From Notamacropus eugenii (Eukaryota > Chordata > Mammalia > Diprotodontia > Macropodidae), in NCBI RefSeq assembly GCF_028372415.1, contig NC_092875.1, positions 52,390,771 through 52,454,770 on the forward strand: a stretch of DNA of 64,000 nt, in the 5' to 3' direction. The position numbers and the translations under genes were made by a program. Under the pieces are notes generated by a model. That model saw only the letters and a program-made list of their open reading frames with translations. It was not told the origin of the DNA and did not search any database. Below are positions 1 to 12,450 of the stretch, piece by piece. How positions within the stretch are numbered: the stretch's first letter is position 1; the number at the start of each line of letters is the position of its first letter.

Positions 1-60
1 TTTCCAATTCTGTTCCTCCCGAGGACTCCTTGCTATGTCTGATAGTCTGTGCTTATTCTG
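1..60 (-). mobile_element. RTE LINE endonuclease fragment at window edge
   Basis: On the minus strand, D-Y-Q-T, then a stop, then Q-G-V-L-G-R-N-R-I-G resembles the RTE endonuclease segment also seen near 25880. It is too short to be sure. Confidence 0.4.
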
Positions 61-129
61 GCATTAAAGTCATGCAGAATTAAAGGCTTGTCTTCTTTTA
101 ACACATTGATGATGAAGGTTTCCAGGTAA

Positions 130-3100
130 TTTTTTTAATTTTTAAAAAAATTACTGAATGAAACAAGCACTTCCATAACATAGTACAATAAAAAAGATGA
201 TTACACATAAAACTGCAAATTTACTATGCACAACTTGGTATTCCAACAAATACAACAAAATTACCATGGAAATTTCTTTTTTTTCTTCTTCCCTCCCTCC
301 AACCCCCTGCCCTAGAGATGGTTACCATTAGACTATATATGTATGTATATATACACATATATGTATGTATTTGTGTATGTATATATACACATATACACAT
401 GCACATATATGTAAAACTATTCTATACATATTTCTATTTATCAGTTCTTTCTCTGGATACAAATTGCTTCATATATGGCCCTTAGAGTTAATTTGGGTAT
501 TTATAATAGTCAAAATAACTCATTTACTCAAAGTTGTTCTTAAAACAATATTGCTTAAAACAATACTGTACATAATGTTTTCCTGGTTCTGTTCATTTCA
601 CTCTTCATTATTTTGTCCAAGTCTTTCTATGTTTTTCTAAAATCATTGACCTCATCATTTCTTATAGCACAGTAGTATTCCATCATAACCTTATATCACA
701 ATTTGTTCAACTATTCCCCATTTGATGGTCATCCTTGAAATTTCCAACTCTTTGTCACCACAAAGAGAGCTGCTATAAACATTTTAGAACATGTGAGTTC
801 TTTTCCTTTTCCCCTAATTATCTTTGGAAATAGACCAAGTAATGGTATTGTTTGGTCAAAGGGTATAGGTAGTTTAATAGCTCTTTGGTCATAATTCCAG
901 ATGGCTCTCCAAGATGGTTGAATCAGTTCACAATTCTACCAACAATGAATCAGTGTCCCAATTTTTCCCACATCTTTTCCAACATTTGTCACTTTCCCCT
1001 TCTATCATTTTAGCCAATCTGGTATGTGTAAAATGATATCTCAAGATTGTTTTTGAATTTGCATTTCTCTAATCAACACTGATTTAGAGTATTTTGATTT
1101 CTTCATCAGAAGATTGCCTATTCAAATCCTTTGAACATGTATCAATTGGATAATGACTAGTATTCTTATAGATTTGACAAAGTTCTTTATATAGTTTAGA
1201 TAAGAGATCTTTATCTGATAAACTGTATATAGAAAAATTTCCTCAGTTTCCTGTTTTCCTTCTGATCTTGGCTACATTTGTCATATTTGTGCAGAACCGT
1301 TTTAATTTAATGTAATCGAGATTATTCATTTTACGCCTAACTTTGCTTTTTCTTGTTTATTCATAAGTTGTTTGCCTATCCATAAGCCTGATAAGCAATA
1401 TATTCCCTATTTTGTTGGGGGAGGGATCTCTATTTATATCTAGATCATGTATCCTTTTTGATCATATCTTGGTAAATGATATAAGATATTGGTCTATGCC
1501 CGGTTTCTGCCATACTACTTTCCAGTTTTCCAAACAATTTTTAAAACCAAATAAAAAATTCTTATCCCCCAATCTTATGTCTTTACACTTATCAAATAGA
1601 AAATTATTGTGTTTATTTGCTGCTGTAAATTGTATGTCTACTCTTTTCCACTGATCTATTTTTCTATATCTTAGCCGGTAACAGATAGTTTTGATAATTA
1701 CTGCCTTATAGTACAGTTTAAGATCTGTTACTGCTAGACCTCCTTCCTTTACCTTTTTTTCACTATTTTCTTTGATATTCTTGACTTTTTGTTTTTTCAA
1801 ATTAATTTTATTATTTTTTAAAATTCATATTTGAAGTTATCATTACGATTCGTTAATGTTCCTCCATCTTATTTTTACTCATTATTTTCCTTCTCAGCCT
1901 CTCTTTTCACCCTATCCCTGTTATTTTATCTTTTCCCCTTATCCTTTTATTTCTTATTTTAGCCACCCCTCTAAAAGTCCCTTTCCCACTGTCTCCCCCA
2001 GTTTTCTCACCTCTCTGGAACTTCAGAAGACTTCTAAACCTATATATATATGTATCTCTGTTTCCTCTTCAACCCAGATGAGAGTTATGTTCCAGTATTA
2101 CCAGCCCTCTATCCTCACCTGCTTCCTCTATATTAGTTCTTTCTTGCATGCCCTATTTTCATGAGATAATTTCTCCTTTTAACCTTTTCCTATCCAAATT
2201 TGTTTTTTTAAATCATCTCAACATGCACAACTTAACCCCAACTTTTCTTTCAAACCTTAGTAATGATAACAGTTTTTAGAATACTATTACTACTAATAAT
2301 AACAAATATTAATAACTTTTGTATATCATAAGTAAACAGTTTGACTTTAATCATTGTCAATTAGTCTTTAATGATTTCTTTATATTTCTTCTGGATCTTT
2401 TATATCAGATTTTCCATTGAGTTCTGGTCTTTTTGTTACAAGTACATGCAAGTTTTTCAGTTAATCAAATCCATTTTTTCCCTCATTCAGAATTATACTG
2501 AACTTTTCTGAATAAATTATTCTTGGATGCAACACTAGCTCCTTTGCCCTTTGAAATATATAATATTACAAGACCTATGGTCTTTTAGTGTAGAAGCTGC
2601 AAAGTCTTGTAAAATTCTGATTGTTTTTCTGTAGTATTTAAATTGTTTTCTCTTGTTGCTTGCAATTATTTTCTCTTTAACTTGGACATTCCTGTAAGTT
2701 TTCTTTCTAGGATATCTTTCTGGTGGTGACTGGTGGATTCTTTCTATTTCTACTTTATTTTCTTGTTCTAGAACTTCAGGACAATTTTCCTTAATAATTT
2801 ATTGTAATATTGTATCCAGATTCTTTTTTCAATAATAACTTTCAGGTAGTCCTACAATTCTTAAATTGTCTCTCCTAAGTCTGTTCTCCGCATCAGTTGT
2901 TTTTCTAATGAGATGTTTCAGATTCTCTTCTATTTTTTCTAGTTTTATTTGTCTTAGTGTCTTATAATGTCAATTAATTCCACTTGCCCAATTCTAGTTT
3001 TCAAGGAGTTACTTTCTTCCTTAAGATTTTTTTCTATTTTTCTAATTGGTTACATTACTTTACATAATTTTCTTAGATTGCTTTTATTTTTTTCTAATTT

Positions 3101-4027
3101 TTCCTCATTCTTTCTTATTTGATATTTGAATTTCTTTTTATTTTCTTCCTTAAGATTTTGTATCTCCTTTTCCAATTGGTTAATTATCTTTTCATAATTT
3201 TCTTGAATTGCTTCCCCCCCTAGTTTTTTCTTATTTGATTTTTAATTCCTTTTTAAGTTTTCCCAAGATTTCTTTTTGGGTTAGTGACCATCTGATGTTA
3301 CTCTTTAGAGAACAAGAATGCCTTTTTTTCACCTCACTATCTCCCTCTGACTATGAAGCCATGTCTTCTTTTATATCAAAGTACAATGGTCAGGTTCTTT
3401 TTCCTTTGCTTACTCATTTTTATTTTAAAATTTTATTTATTTTTAATTTGTCTTATTTTATTTTTAACAGCTTAATATTATTATTATCATCAAATTTTAA
3501 TCCCAAATTGTGGGTAATGTTGCCCTAGGTCTCAGGTCCTTCTTACTGTTGTTTTCTGAATTCTGTCTGGGGACTCAGCCTTAGGAACTCTTCTCTTTCT
3601 CCCCTAAAACCCAGCTATTCTGAAAACATTCTTGCTCCCTACAGGGTTTATGTTCACTGCTTCTCACATACAGCTGGAGCCAGGGATTGTGCCTGGTCAG
3701 CACCTAGGCGGGACTTCTGGAAACTCCAATCTGCTCACTCATCTGTCTTTAGATGAAAGTTTGTGAGGTAAAAGTTTATGAAATTTCTTGAGGTCTAATT
3801 GGCTTCCCTAAAAGCCTATATTTTATTGCTTAGGCTTAGAGATGTTTACACTTCCCTCAGGCCAAACCTCAGCCTCTGGAATCTTCTCTGAGGTCTTCTC
3901 AAGATAACTTAGGAGGGGAACTGCTTTACCTCTTTATTTTTGCTGCTCTTTTGAGGCAATTTTCTGTCTGTTTGTGGAATCAATCTGGACAGCCTGGAAA
4001 TTTCTGACTTACCTCACTATCTTCCCA
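130..4027 (-). mobile_element. L1 LINE with internal deletion
   Basis: Reading the minus strand: leader from 4027 (ctgggaagatagtgaggtaa), decayed ORF1 about 3400-2390 (coiled-coil text, then agacaatttaagaattgtag, atccaccagtcaccaccaga), the ORF1-ORF2 spacer about 2390-1810, then the C-terminal part of ORF2 from about 1795 (GGLAVTDLKLYYKAVIIKTI) and the 3' region to about 130. The endonuclease and reverse transcriptase core is missing. A TATG/ACAT microsatellite lies at 335-410. Many stops; old. Confidence 0.82.
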
Positions 4028-4225
4028 GAATTCCCCACCTCTTCTGGTCTTCATAAAATTTTTTGACCTCCTCAGGGTTCATCATGGTGGGAACACATCC
4101 ATTGATGATGGTAGTGTGGTGTGGTGCTTTCCTGCAAGTGGCAATCACATTGTCATAAGCCTCCTTTAGAGAGGTATACTTTAATTGCAAATCTACACCA
4201 CCTTCACAGCATTCCCTAATCAAGC
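4028..4225 (-). mobile_element. RTE LINE endonuclease fragment
   Basis: The minus strand encodes P-T-M-M-N-P-E-E-V-K-K-F-Y-E-D, the RTE/BovB endonuclease signature (usually PTMTNPEEVKEKFYEDL). It abuts the L1 start. Confidence 0.75.
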
Positions 4226-4665
4226 TTCCCTTAATGGGCAGGCCTGTCCATAGATGAGGAAGAGCTTTAACTCTTCAATTAGCATTAGAGCAAGCTCTAA
4301 GTGTTTCACAGTTCCTGCTTCCACCACCTTCATGACCCATTGGAACAAATTGTTTATATTTGCCCACTCTGTCAGGAGAAGTCTTCATATACTTGGGGTA
4401 GACACTAACTCATCAATGGATTTGATGTCCCATGGTTATCCTCAATCTGGTTTAGCTCATCTGCTGAAATGGTTTTCTGGGATGTGGTAGCTATGTTTGC
4501 TATAGCTTCTTGGAGCACAGGTGAGAGTCAGGTAACTGGTTGGACACCACAGGTGGAAAGTAGCCTTGAGAAGCACTTGACAGCCCTCAGACTGGAAGAA
4601 CTAGGTTTCTCTGAACATCTGTACACCCTGCCATTCCTCAATAGGTACATGATAAGCAATTATAT
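4226..4665 (+). mobile_element. WSINE/RTE-associated repeat, copy 1
   Basis: Shares ordered runs with 26385-26720: cattggaacaaattgtt, ggggaagtc/gagaagtcttcatat, gataccc..ctaac, ggttaccctcaatctggttt, cagcctcttgga/agcttcttggagcacaggtg. Both are copies of one dispersed marsupial repeat, linked to WSINE-like text at 26160. Confidence 0.55.
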
Positions 4666-4679
4666 GAACAAATAGTCCT

Positions 4680-5530
4680 TAAAAGAATTGCAAAGTATTT
4701 ACAGCTACATAAGAAAATGCTTCAAATCGCTAATAATAAGAGAAATGTACATCAAAACAGTCATAAGATTTCACCTCACACCCAGCAAATTGGTAAAGAT
4801 GACAAAAATGACAACAGCTAATGTTGGAGTGGTTTGACATGAGGGGTACATTAATGCATTGTTGGTGGAGTTGTGAATTGGTAAAATACTCTTTGAAAGC
4901 AATTTAGAATTATTCAAACAAAGTGACTAAAATGTTCGAGACACAAAATTCCATTACTATGCTTATACCCTAAGTTATAACAATTGACAAGAAGAAAGAG
5001 CCTATATATATCAAATACTTATAGTAGCACTTGTTTTTTGATAGCATAGAACTTGAAACAAAGTAGATGCACATCGATCGGGAGTGACCAAACAAATTGT
5101 GATACGCAAATATAATGGAATATTACTGTGTTATAATAAGGGATATATGCGATGAAAAGAGAAGTATAGAAAAAGATTTATATGAACTAACGCAGAGTGA
5201 AGTGAGCAGAGCCAAGAAAACATGTACAGAGACTACAACAGCGAAAAGAACAACCGCACACACATATCAAAAGCGAATATTGCAAAATTACAAAGATCAA
5301 GCATGACTCAAAAGAAGATGTATGAAAGGATGCTTTCCATATCACCCTTTTGTGGAGATAGGAGGTCCATGGTTGTTGCGTGTTTCATATATTTTTGGAG
5401 TGCCTCAATGTATTGACTAATTAAGTTGACTTTTTCCTCTCCCCCCCTTTTTTTATCTTAAAAAATACCCTTTGTTATATGGAATGGGAACCAGAGAGGA
5501 AGGGATGTTGGGGAAAACTATGGGACTTAA
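4680..5530 (+). mobile_element. L1 LINE ORF2 3' end
   Basis: Direct-orientation L1: catcaaaacagtcataagat, gcattgttggtggagttgtg, aatataatggaatattactg, gaagtgagcagagccaagaa. Confidence 0.85.
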
Positions 5531-5554
5531 AAAAAAAAGACATCAGAAAACAAA

Positions 5555-5720
5555 CAAACACAGATTTCTACCTGTAAGGAGCTCACAGTCTAACGGGGAA
5601 GACAACATGAAAACAGCTATGTGTATATAAGAAAAAAAAGTGTACATGGGAGGCAATTTCAGAGAAAAGGCACTAGCGATGGAATAGGGGACCCTCTCTT
5701 TTCTTTGAGGCACATGGAAT
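5555..5720 (-). mobile_element. L2 LINE fragment
   Basis: Contains gtaaggagctcacagtctaa and aaaaggcactagcgatg. Confidence 0.65.
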
Positions 5721-7330
5721 TTGTAGCCAGACGGTACCAGAGAGGCTGCTGGTGCCAGGACTCATGAAAAGTTCCACATGAATCTCTATCAGGCTGGGGA
5801 GTTTGCAGAATAAGTTTGCAGTAGCTTTGATCTTGAGGTTGAAGTTGGAGATTTCTGAGGGAAGCCCGTTCCCTCAACCCACTCCTCTCAGAAATCTTCT
5901 GCCTCCAGAGTTTCTCTGGGCCCTTTTCAGGAAAGAACAGTTGCTTCTACAATAATTAGAGTTGGTTTGCCACTTGAGCTGCAGGTACAGACAATCCTCT
6001 TTTGCCCCTATCTCTGACTGTGACGTTGGCAAGGAATAATTTGGTAGTTTTCTTCTGCCAATAACCTCAGGGAAGTTTTGTTCTATCCAAGAAAGGGAAA
6101 TTACAACCTGAATTGAGAATTCCACCTTCCTTAGCAATAACAGATTTTTAATACGTATCTTTTAAATGCAAATTTCATGTATTCTGAATTACGATGTGTG
6201 TGTTTTCTTTTTTGAGTCATGTAAAATTGGGGAAGATAATTATCTAAGGTAAATATGAGCCAATTGTGACAAACTTATGAAATATGGTAGGATGATATAT
6301 TTTAAGCACTAGAACAAGTTGAGCAAGAAATTGAGCCAAAGCTTAAGGACACAGGGATTTAGATGTACTTCTGAGAAGTATACGGGCCTTAGTTCTTACT
6401 TATCTGTCTTCCATTATCTAATGCCCATATAGGGTGAATTCGACTTCCTATTCCTTATATGTGAGGGTACCTAGGGGTATGCTAGAATGAGCTAGTATAG
6501 GATTTGAGCCAATTGTTATGGTTACAGGTTGACCATTTATACCTTGTCAAATACCACAGAACAGGGCTGGATTTATTGTTTTGTTGACCAGTGACATCAA
6601 AATAAAATAGAAATGGTGCTCATTAAGCCATCCCTAAGGATCTCTGCTAGCCCCATATTGACTTAGAAAACTACATACCAACATTATTATTCTACTGTAT
6701 TTTTTATTTATTTGACCAAATATTTTCCATTTCCACTTTAATTTGGTTCAGGCTACAATCAGAAGTGTTGCAGCTTGTGGTTCCATGTTTGACATCATCG
6801 GTTAGTCTTAAGAAATTAACTGAGAAAATATTAATAATGCAGATTTAGCTTAAAAGTTTATCATGCATAGTTCTCACCTCCCCACTCCCAACCAGTCGTT
6901 AAATATTTACCAGCATCCCTTTGAGATTATCTAAGCTCCAGTAGAACAGTAAAAATAAATAATAAAGGAATAAATGACTAAATCGTGTGTTTTATGGAGG
7001 GTTTTGATTAAGGAAACTGATCAATTGAATCTCCTTAATTTACTTGATGAAATTACAGGGTATGAAGGGATATCAGAGACAACGAGATATAAGGAGATGG
7101 ACCTTTCAGACTCTTAAGAGTTTGAATTTGTGGGTTGTAAGAATGTGTTCTTAGTCAGACCATATTATTTGTATAAGAAACTGTCAGGATACTAAGCTGA
7201 AGTGTCAGAGCTCATAGATTTACCTACAGATGAGCCTTTTCTCTCTCCCTGACATGGGCAAATCAGAGAGACCAAGAATTTAAAATCAATAGAGCTGACT
7301 GCTAGAACTGAGTTATGGAGTCAGTCAACT
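5720..7330. other. Unassigned sequence
   Basis: About 1.6 kb where I can name neither gene nor repeat. The short frames on the minus strand at 5659-6137 have no family signature. Confidence 0.4.
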
Positions 7331-7339
7331 CAGGTCTTG

Positions 7340-7740
7340 TGTTGCTTTTTTTTTTTTTTTTTACCTTTTCCCTTGTACTTCTTAGAGACCAAAGGAAGGG
7401 GTAGGGAAGAGGATTTCTGTTCACTTTTTCCTCCCCTTGCTGGCAATGGCGCCTTATAGCAGAAGCACATGGCACACTGTTCAATGGAGTGAGGAATCCA
7501 CCTGTGAAACTGAGTGGAATGATGAGAAGAGATGAGAGTCTGGCACTTGACACCAGGATTCTGCTTAGGAAACTTCAAGTCCCAGAGCTGACCCTTCTAC
7601 TGGTCTTAGGATGTGGGCTCCAGCTCCTTCTGAAAGTGCAGCTTCTCAGCTGAGCCCAAGGTGGAGTTGACAAGGATCACAATAAGCCAAACAATGAAAC
7701 AGCATCCAGCACAGTGCCATGGAGAATGAGATCGCTGTCA
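7340..7740 (-). pseudogene. Possible retrocopy of a small secreted Cys-rich protein
   Basis: One minus-strand frame runs from about 7735 to 7330 with two stops: a hydrophobic leader (CCFIVWLIVILVNSTLG), then K-L-H-F-Q-K-E-L-E, W-D-L-K-F-P, G-V-K-C-Q-T, F-H-R-W-I-P, and E-Q-C-A-M-C-F-C-Y, ending in a basic tail that merges with an A17 run (7362-7346). The order leader, Cys-rich body, then A tract suggests a retrocopy, but I do not recognise a parent and chance cannot be excluded. An exon with acceptor at about 7560 and donor GTAAAA is another reading. Confidence 0.3.
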
Positions 7741-8003
7741 GTGGGAGTAATGCAAGACCATTAATGACTCAGTACTTCTGCAGCAGAGGAAGAATGAGTT
7801 GCCCCTTCTCTCACATGCCTTGGCCATATAAATATGTTCCCTATGAGCCTCCTCCACTGATGGGCTGAAGGTGTCTTCTGTAGTGTTATAGCTAACGAGC
7901 CCTCACCAGTGTCATTCTCCTTTATGATTATCAGTAGATACCAATTAGTCAATAAGAATCACCCAGCTTTCAGAAGGGAATCTGTATTTTGCATTTATCA
8001 GTA

Positions 8004-8105
8004 GGTGGAGCAGAGGATGGTGTGCTAGGTCTGGAGGAAGACCTGAGTTGAAATCCAGCCTCAGATATTTACTAGTTGAGTTGCCTTGGGGAAATCACTT
8101 GATGT
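8004..8105 (+). mobile_element. tRNA-headed SINE fragment
   Basis: gtggagcagaggatggtgtg, tgagttgaaatccagcctca and agttgccttggggaaatcac give the head of a marsupial SINE. Confidence 0.75.
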
Positions 8106-8131
8106 GACACACATATCAGTAAATGATGGAC

Positions 8132-8133
<2 letters not shown>

Positions 8134-8195
<62 letters not shown>

Positions 8196-8196
8196 C
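8134..8196. repeat. (CA)n microsatellite
   Basis: About 30 CA units with one CG interruption near 8189. Confidence 0.97.
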
Positions 8197-8415
8197 TCTT
8201 TATTCCAGGCTTCACAAATATTATCTTCTCATCTTGTCCTCACAGCAGCCCTGGGAGACAAGTGCTTTTATGACCCTCATTTTACAGTTGAGGAAACTGA
8301 GGTAGACAGAGGTAAAGTGACTTGCCCAGGCTCATATACTAAGAAGGCTGGAGTTGAACTCGGTTTTCCTGACATCAGGTCTAACACTCTTTATTTGACG
8401 TGCCACCTAGTTTCT
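8197..8415 (-). mobile_element. MIR SINE
   Basis: Reverse MIR: tcctcacagcagccctggga, cattttacagttgaggaaac, gtgacttgcccaggctcata. Confidence 0.85.
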
Positions 8416-8449
8416 TCTAAGGAAGATGGCAGAAAGTTTTTACTAGCTG

Positions 8450-9555
8450 ATGTAAGAAATAAATAAATCCAGGCCCCAGAACAACTCAAATCTTAGAGGT
8501 GAAGTTGGTTTTGTTTCTAATGAGGATTCTCAGTTACAAAAAGCTAGACTTGATTTTGGGTGGAGTATATCCACATACTTAGCACTCAGGTCAGCTCTCC
8601 CTTGGGAAAGTCAAGATGAAACTGTCTGTTGCTGGAGGGGTGGTAACTCACAGGGGTGTCATGATATTGGGAGGTTTGGATGTTTGCTAAAGGGTTAGAT
8701 CACCCTTGTTTGCAGCTGATCTTAAGGCATTGGCTGATATTTTGAGTGCCTTCTTGAGGTTACTCACTTATGGGCTATTATCTATTATATTACTGTGCTT
8801 GGTATGAATATTTCAGCTAATATGAGAAGTATGGATTTTTGGTCTCTAAAAGATTGATGCCTAGTTGGCAAATGTTCACATTCCTTCTTCTTCTGAGATC
8901 TGAAGCTTGACTTTTTTCTTTCAAAGTCAATGATTGAAATTGAACAGTTTATGTGGATTCAGAGTAAAGAAGGACCTTAGTGGGAAAGGAGGTATAACAG
9001 ACCTGGTACCAGTTGTTGTAACTCTTGGTATCTGAGCAGAGGAGCCCCTCCGTGGGGAATAGAGAAGATAAGGGCCCTAGCCACCTTAAAACTAGTAGAC
9101 CAAGACTTATGTAAGTACCAAGCCAAATAATTTTGGGTTTTCTCCTAAAGGGTGAAAGGCTGACTTCCAATCACCCCCAGGCCCCAAGTCTACCACGTAA
9201 TGGTGATCTATCTCATTATTGATTTTCTGTGGTTCCCCAGTTTCAACTTTAACCACCTTAACTTCATGGGAGGCAGGGGCAGATTCTCCCAAAGGGCCCA
9301 CAGGTGGCTTACCCCTCTTCACCTCTTCTCCTTTATTTCCTAGAAAAATCAGGTTATTTCCTTTTCTTTCTTACCTATACACTATAAGGAGTAAACAGGG
9401 AATTCTCTCTCTTGAAGTACCTTCTCCCTCTTTGTTGTTCTCTTTACAGTTCCATTGATCCTATATGTCTTCAGATTCAATTCCTTCCCAGTCCCATTGA
9501 TGGGTTTTATCCCACAGGGTCCATTGTTCGTTAATTGGGTATCATATACCACGTA
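8450..9555. other. Unassigned, with coding-like frames on the minus strand
   Basis: Minus-strand frames at 9107-9322 and 9382-9618 have fairly even composition (for example VKVVKVETGEPQKINNEID) but no family signature, start or splice context that I can defend. They could be part of an old element. Confidence 0.3.
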
Positions 9556-9557
9556 GA

Positions 9558-9765
9558 GGCCACTAGATGGCAGAGTGGATACAACGCTGGTCCTGGAGTC
9601 CAAAAAACCAGAATTCAAATATGGTTTTAGACACTTACTAGCTGGGTGACCCTAGGCAAGGCACTTAACCTCTGCCTCTCTCAGTTTTCTCACTTGTAAA
9701 AGGGAAAAGACAATAATAGAACCTACCTCCCAGAGTTGTGAGGATCAATTGAGGTGGTATTTGTG
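9558..9765 (+). mobile_element. MIR/CORE-SINE
   Basis: aggccactagatggcagagt, cttactagctgggtgaccct and tgtaaaagggaaaagacaat in direct order. Confidence 0.88.
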
Positions 9766-9769
9766 TGTG

Positions 9770-10078
9770 TGTGTTTGTCCTTCATTGCGAAGAGGACCAT
9801 GCCATCAGAGAAACAATGACATGACTTGCACTTGACTTTGTTTTGAGTGAGGGAGGGCTGTGTAGGTCACTAGCCTCATTTCTCCTCCTGAGCCATCTGA
9901 ATCCAGTGACCAGACATTCATCAGGATGACTGGAGATGACCCAGGATGAGGCCATTGGGGTTAAGTGACTTGCCCAAGGTCACACAGCTAGTGAGTGTCA
10001 AGTGTGTCAGGTGAGATTTGAACTCAGGTCCTCCTGACTCCTGCACTGCTCTATCCACTGCTTCACCTAGCTGCCCAA
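9770..10078 (-). mobile_element. WSINE/Mar1-like CORE-SINE, copy A
   Basis: Starts gtccttcattgcgaagagga, holds tgacatgacttgcacttgac and gatgactggagatgacccag, ends atccactgcttcacctagct. Nearly the same as 21200-21520, and the reverse of 11738-11985. Confidence 0.88.
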
Positions 10079-10079
10079 A

Positions 10080-11236
10080 GACCTTAAAGCATCAGAGAAA
10101 TGTTGGGCATTGTTGTGGTCATCATAGCTATTGTGGTTATTATTTTTTATGCCTTAGTCCTTTGGAGTATTGTCCTGACTTCCAGCCTTTGTAAACCATA
10201 GGGATACCACTCCAATGACTTTCAGCAATGATCAGATCTTGAAATACTCTGTGTCTAAGTAGATAAGAAAGCAATTACTTTACTGAGTCACAAGGGTTAT
10301 AACCCTCAAGAAGTGATACAATGATACAGATACAATGAAACAGTGATACTCCCACAGTGAATGCAGCATCTTTTTTTTCTGTTACCCAGTGAAGGTGAAC
10401 TGTGTGAAACCAGATGGAATCATCAGGTCTGAGAAGCTCAGGAGGACTACAGAGGGTGGCCCTCACTGGTTATTTGGGCAGAAGGCCAGAGACTATTGGG
10501 ATCAACTGGGCCCGTATCTTAGGTTTTTCTGCTGGGGGAAAGTTTCTTATTGGCTCCTACTAACTGTGCTCTGTTGTCTAACTCACTGTAATCTGACTCA
10601 ATTCCCTACTACATTTTGTGACGGTGTGGGATGGGAAGATGTAGTCTAACTTGCATGTTTTTAGTCTTTCCCCTATGGTTGTGGTTTTTAGAGGTTTAGG
10701 AAGGAATTTTAGATTCTGATCCTATCTTCCTCTTTTCTTTTTTTGTTAATGTCCTTTATTTTGACATCACATTCATTTCCTGATAGGTCTCTCCCCTTTT
10801 CCCTTTCTCCCCCTGAGGTGAACCCTCCTTTGTTTAAAAGCAAGACAAAACAAAAAACAAAAAACAAAAAAAACAAAAAAAAGGAAAGGAAAAATAATTA
10901 AGTAAAAACAGCAGACCGAGTCTGATTGGGTCCGGGCAAGGACTATTGTACTTCCCCTTCTCCCTTTCCCACTGAAGGGCTTCGCTACTCCAGACCCATA
11001 CATTCTGATCAGTTTAATTAGTCATTGACTTTAAAATGAAAAGAGTTAAGTTTCATGTCTCAGAAGTCAGACTTAATTCCTACAGAGATTCCAGATCATG
11101 TGGGACTTTTCTCACAGGATTAGGGACTGAGGGTTGGCTGGAAGTCACCCCTTCACCCTCAAATGAAAAACCGAACCAATGTTGCTTGGTGCTTGAACAC
11201 CAGGTCTTCAGCTGCAGCATTTGGGGCACTTTATAC
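10080..11236. other. Mostly unassigned; A-rich tract
   Basis: An AAAAC/AAAAAC-rich stretch lies at 10842-10885 next to a pyrimidine-rich segment, perhaps the end of an old retroelement on the minus strand. No gene seen. Confidence 0.4.
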
Positions 11237-11398
11237 TTTCTTCCTTCCTTCCTTCCTTCCTTCCTTCCTTCCTTCCTTCCTTCCTTCCTTCCTTCCTTCC
11301 TTCCTTCCTTCCTTCCTTCCTTCCTTTCTTTTTCTTTCTTTCTTCCTTCCTTCCTTTCTTTCTTCCTTCCTTTCTTCCTTCCTTTTTTCCTTTCTTTC
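11237..11398. repeat. (CTTC)n microsatellite
   Basis: About 22 perfect TTCC units, then a decayed TTCT/TTCC part. The FLPS and KEGR frames are artefacts. Confidence 0.97.
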
Positions 11399-11589
11399 AA
11401 GGCCTCTCCCCCTATTCTGGATCCACACTCACAGGGCTGGTTTAATGATGTAAAATTCCTCCGGGTCTCTGCAACAACATCGTACAACCCTATGGGCAAC
11501 CCACCTCAGCTGAGTGGACAGAGGTATGTTCTAATGGGGAGCACTGAATGAGAGGTATGTCTAATTGGTCCATTCCGTTCCTCCTCCTT

Positions 11590-11735
11590 CCTTTCCATTT
11601 TACAGATGGATTGACTGAGGTCCAGAAAGACCATATAATTTATAAAAGTTTACATATTTAGTAAGTAGCAGAGCCTAGATTTAAACCCAGAGCCTCTGCA
11701 TTAAAATCTAGTGCTTTTTCTACTTTAGTATGCTC
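11590..11735 (-). mobile_element. MIR SINE
   Basis: cattttacagatggattgac and agcagagcctagatttaaac in reverse MIR order. Confidence 0.75.
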
Positions 11736-11737
11736 AG

Positions 11738-11985
11738 ACACTTGACACTCACTAGCTGTGTGACCTTGGGCAAGTCACTTAACCCCAATTGCCTCATCCT
11801 AGGTCATCTCCAGTCATCCTGATGAATATCTGGTCACTGGATTCAGATGGCTCTGGAGGAGTAGTGAGACTGGTGACCTGCACAGCCCTCCCTCACTCAA
11901 AACAAACTCAAGTGGAAGTCATGTCATTAATTCTCTGATGGCATGGTCTTCTTCGGCAACGAAGGATGAACACACACACACAGAT
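11738..11985 (+). mobile_element. WSINE/Mar1-like CORE-SINE, copy B
   Basis: Begins ttgacactcactagctgtgt, then gcaagtcacttaaccccaat, ccagtcatcctgatgaatat, and ends tcttcggcaacgaaggatga plus a CACACA tail. Confidence 0.9.
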
Positions 11986-11994
11986 GCTCAGTTC

Positions 11995-12450
11995 CCAGGG
12001 ATTCATCAAGAGTAAGCTTTGCAAAGTGAAATGAGTAGAACCAGCAGAACACTGTCCCCAATGACAGCAACATTGAAATGACCAGCAACTGCGAAGGATT
12101 TAGCTCTTCTGGTCAAGACAATGATTCAAGACAATTCCAAAGGACGTATGATGGAAAATGCTATCCACCTCTAGAGAGAGGTGACCTCTGAGTGAAGATT
12201 GAAATATACTTTTTTGGAACTTTATTTTTTCTTGGCCTGTATTTTCTTTTGTCACATGGCTAATATAGAAATATGTTTTTACATGACTTCACATGTAAAA
12301 TTGAAATAAAATTGCCTTCTCAAGTGGGAGGGACTGAAAGGAAGGAGAGAATTTGAAACTCAAAATGTAAAAAATATATGTTAAAATTGTTTTTCATGTG
12401 TAATTGGAAAATATTTAACAGAATAAATAAATAAATATAAAAATACAAAA
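11995..12450 (+). mobile_element. L1 LINE 3' end
   Basis: gtgaaatgagtagaaccagc, caagacaattccaaaggacg, atgctatccacctctagaga, and an AATAAATAAATA tail. Confidence 0.88.

Noticed and set aside
8086-8466. 126-residue frame with a His-Thr run
   Set aside because: A (CA)n repeat joined to a reverse MIR; not a gene.
11036-11551. Open frames rich in FLPS and KEGR
   Set aside because: They are translations of the (CTTC)n microsatellite and its flanks.
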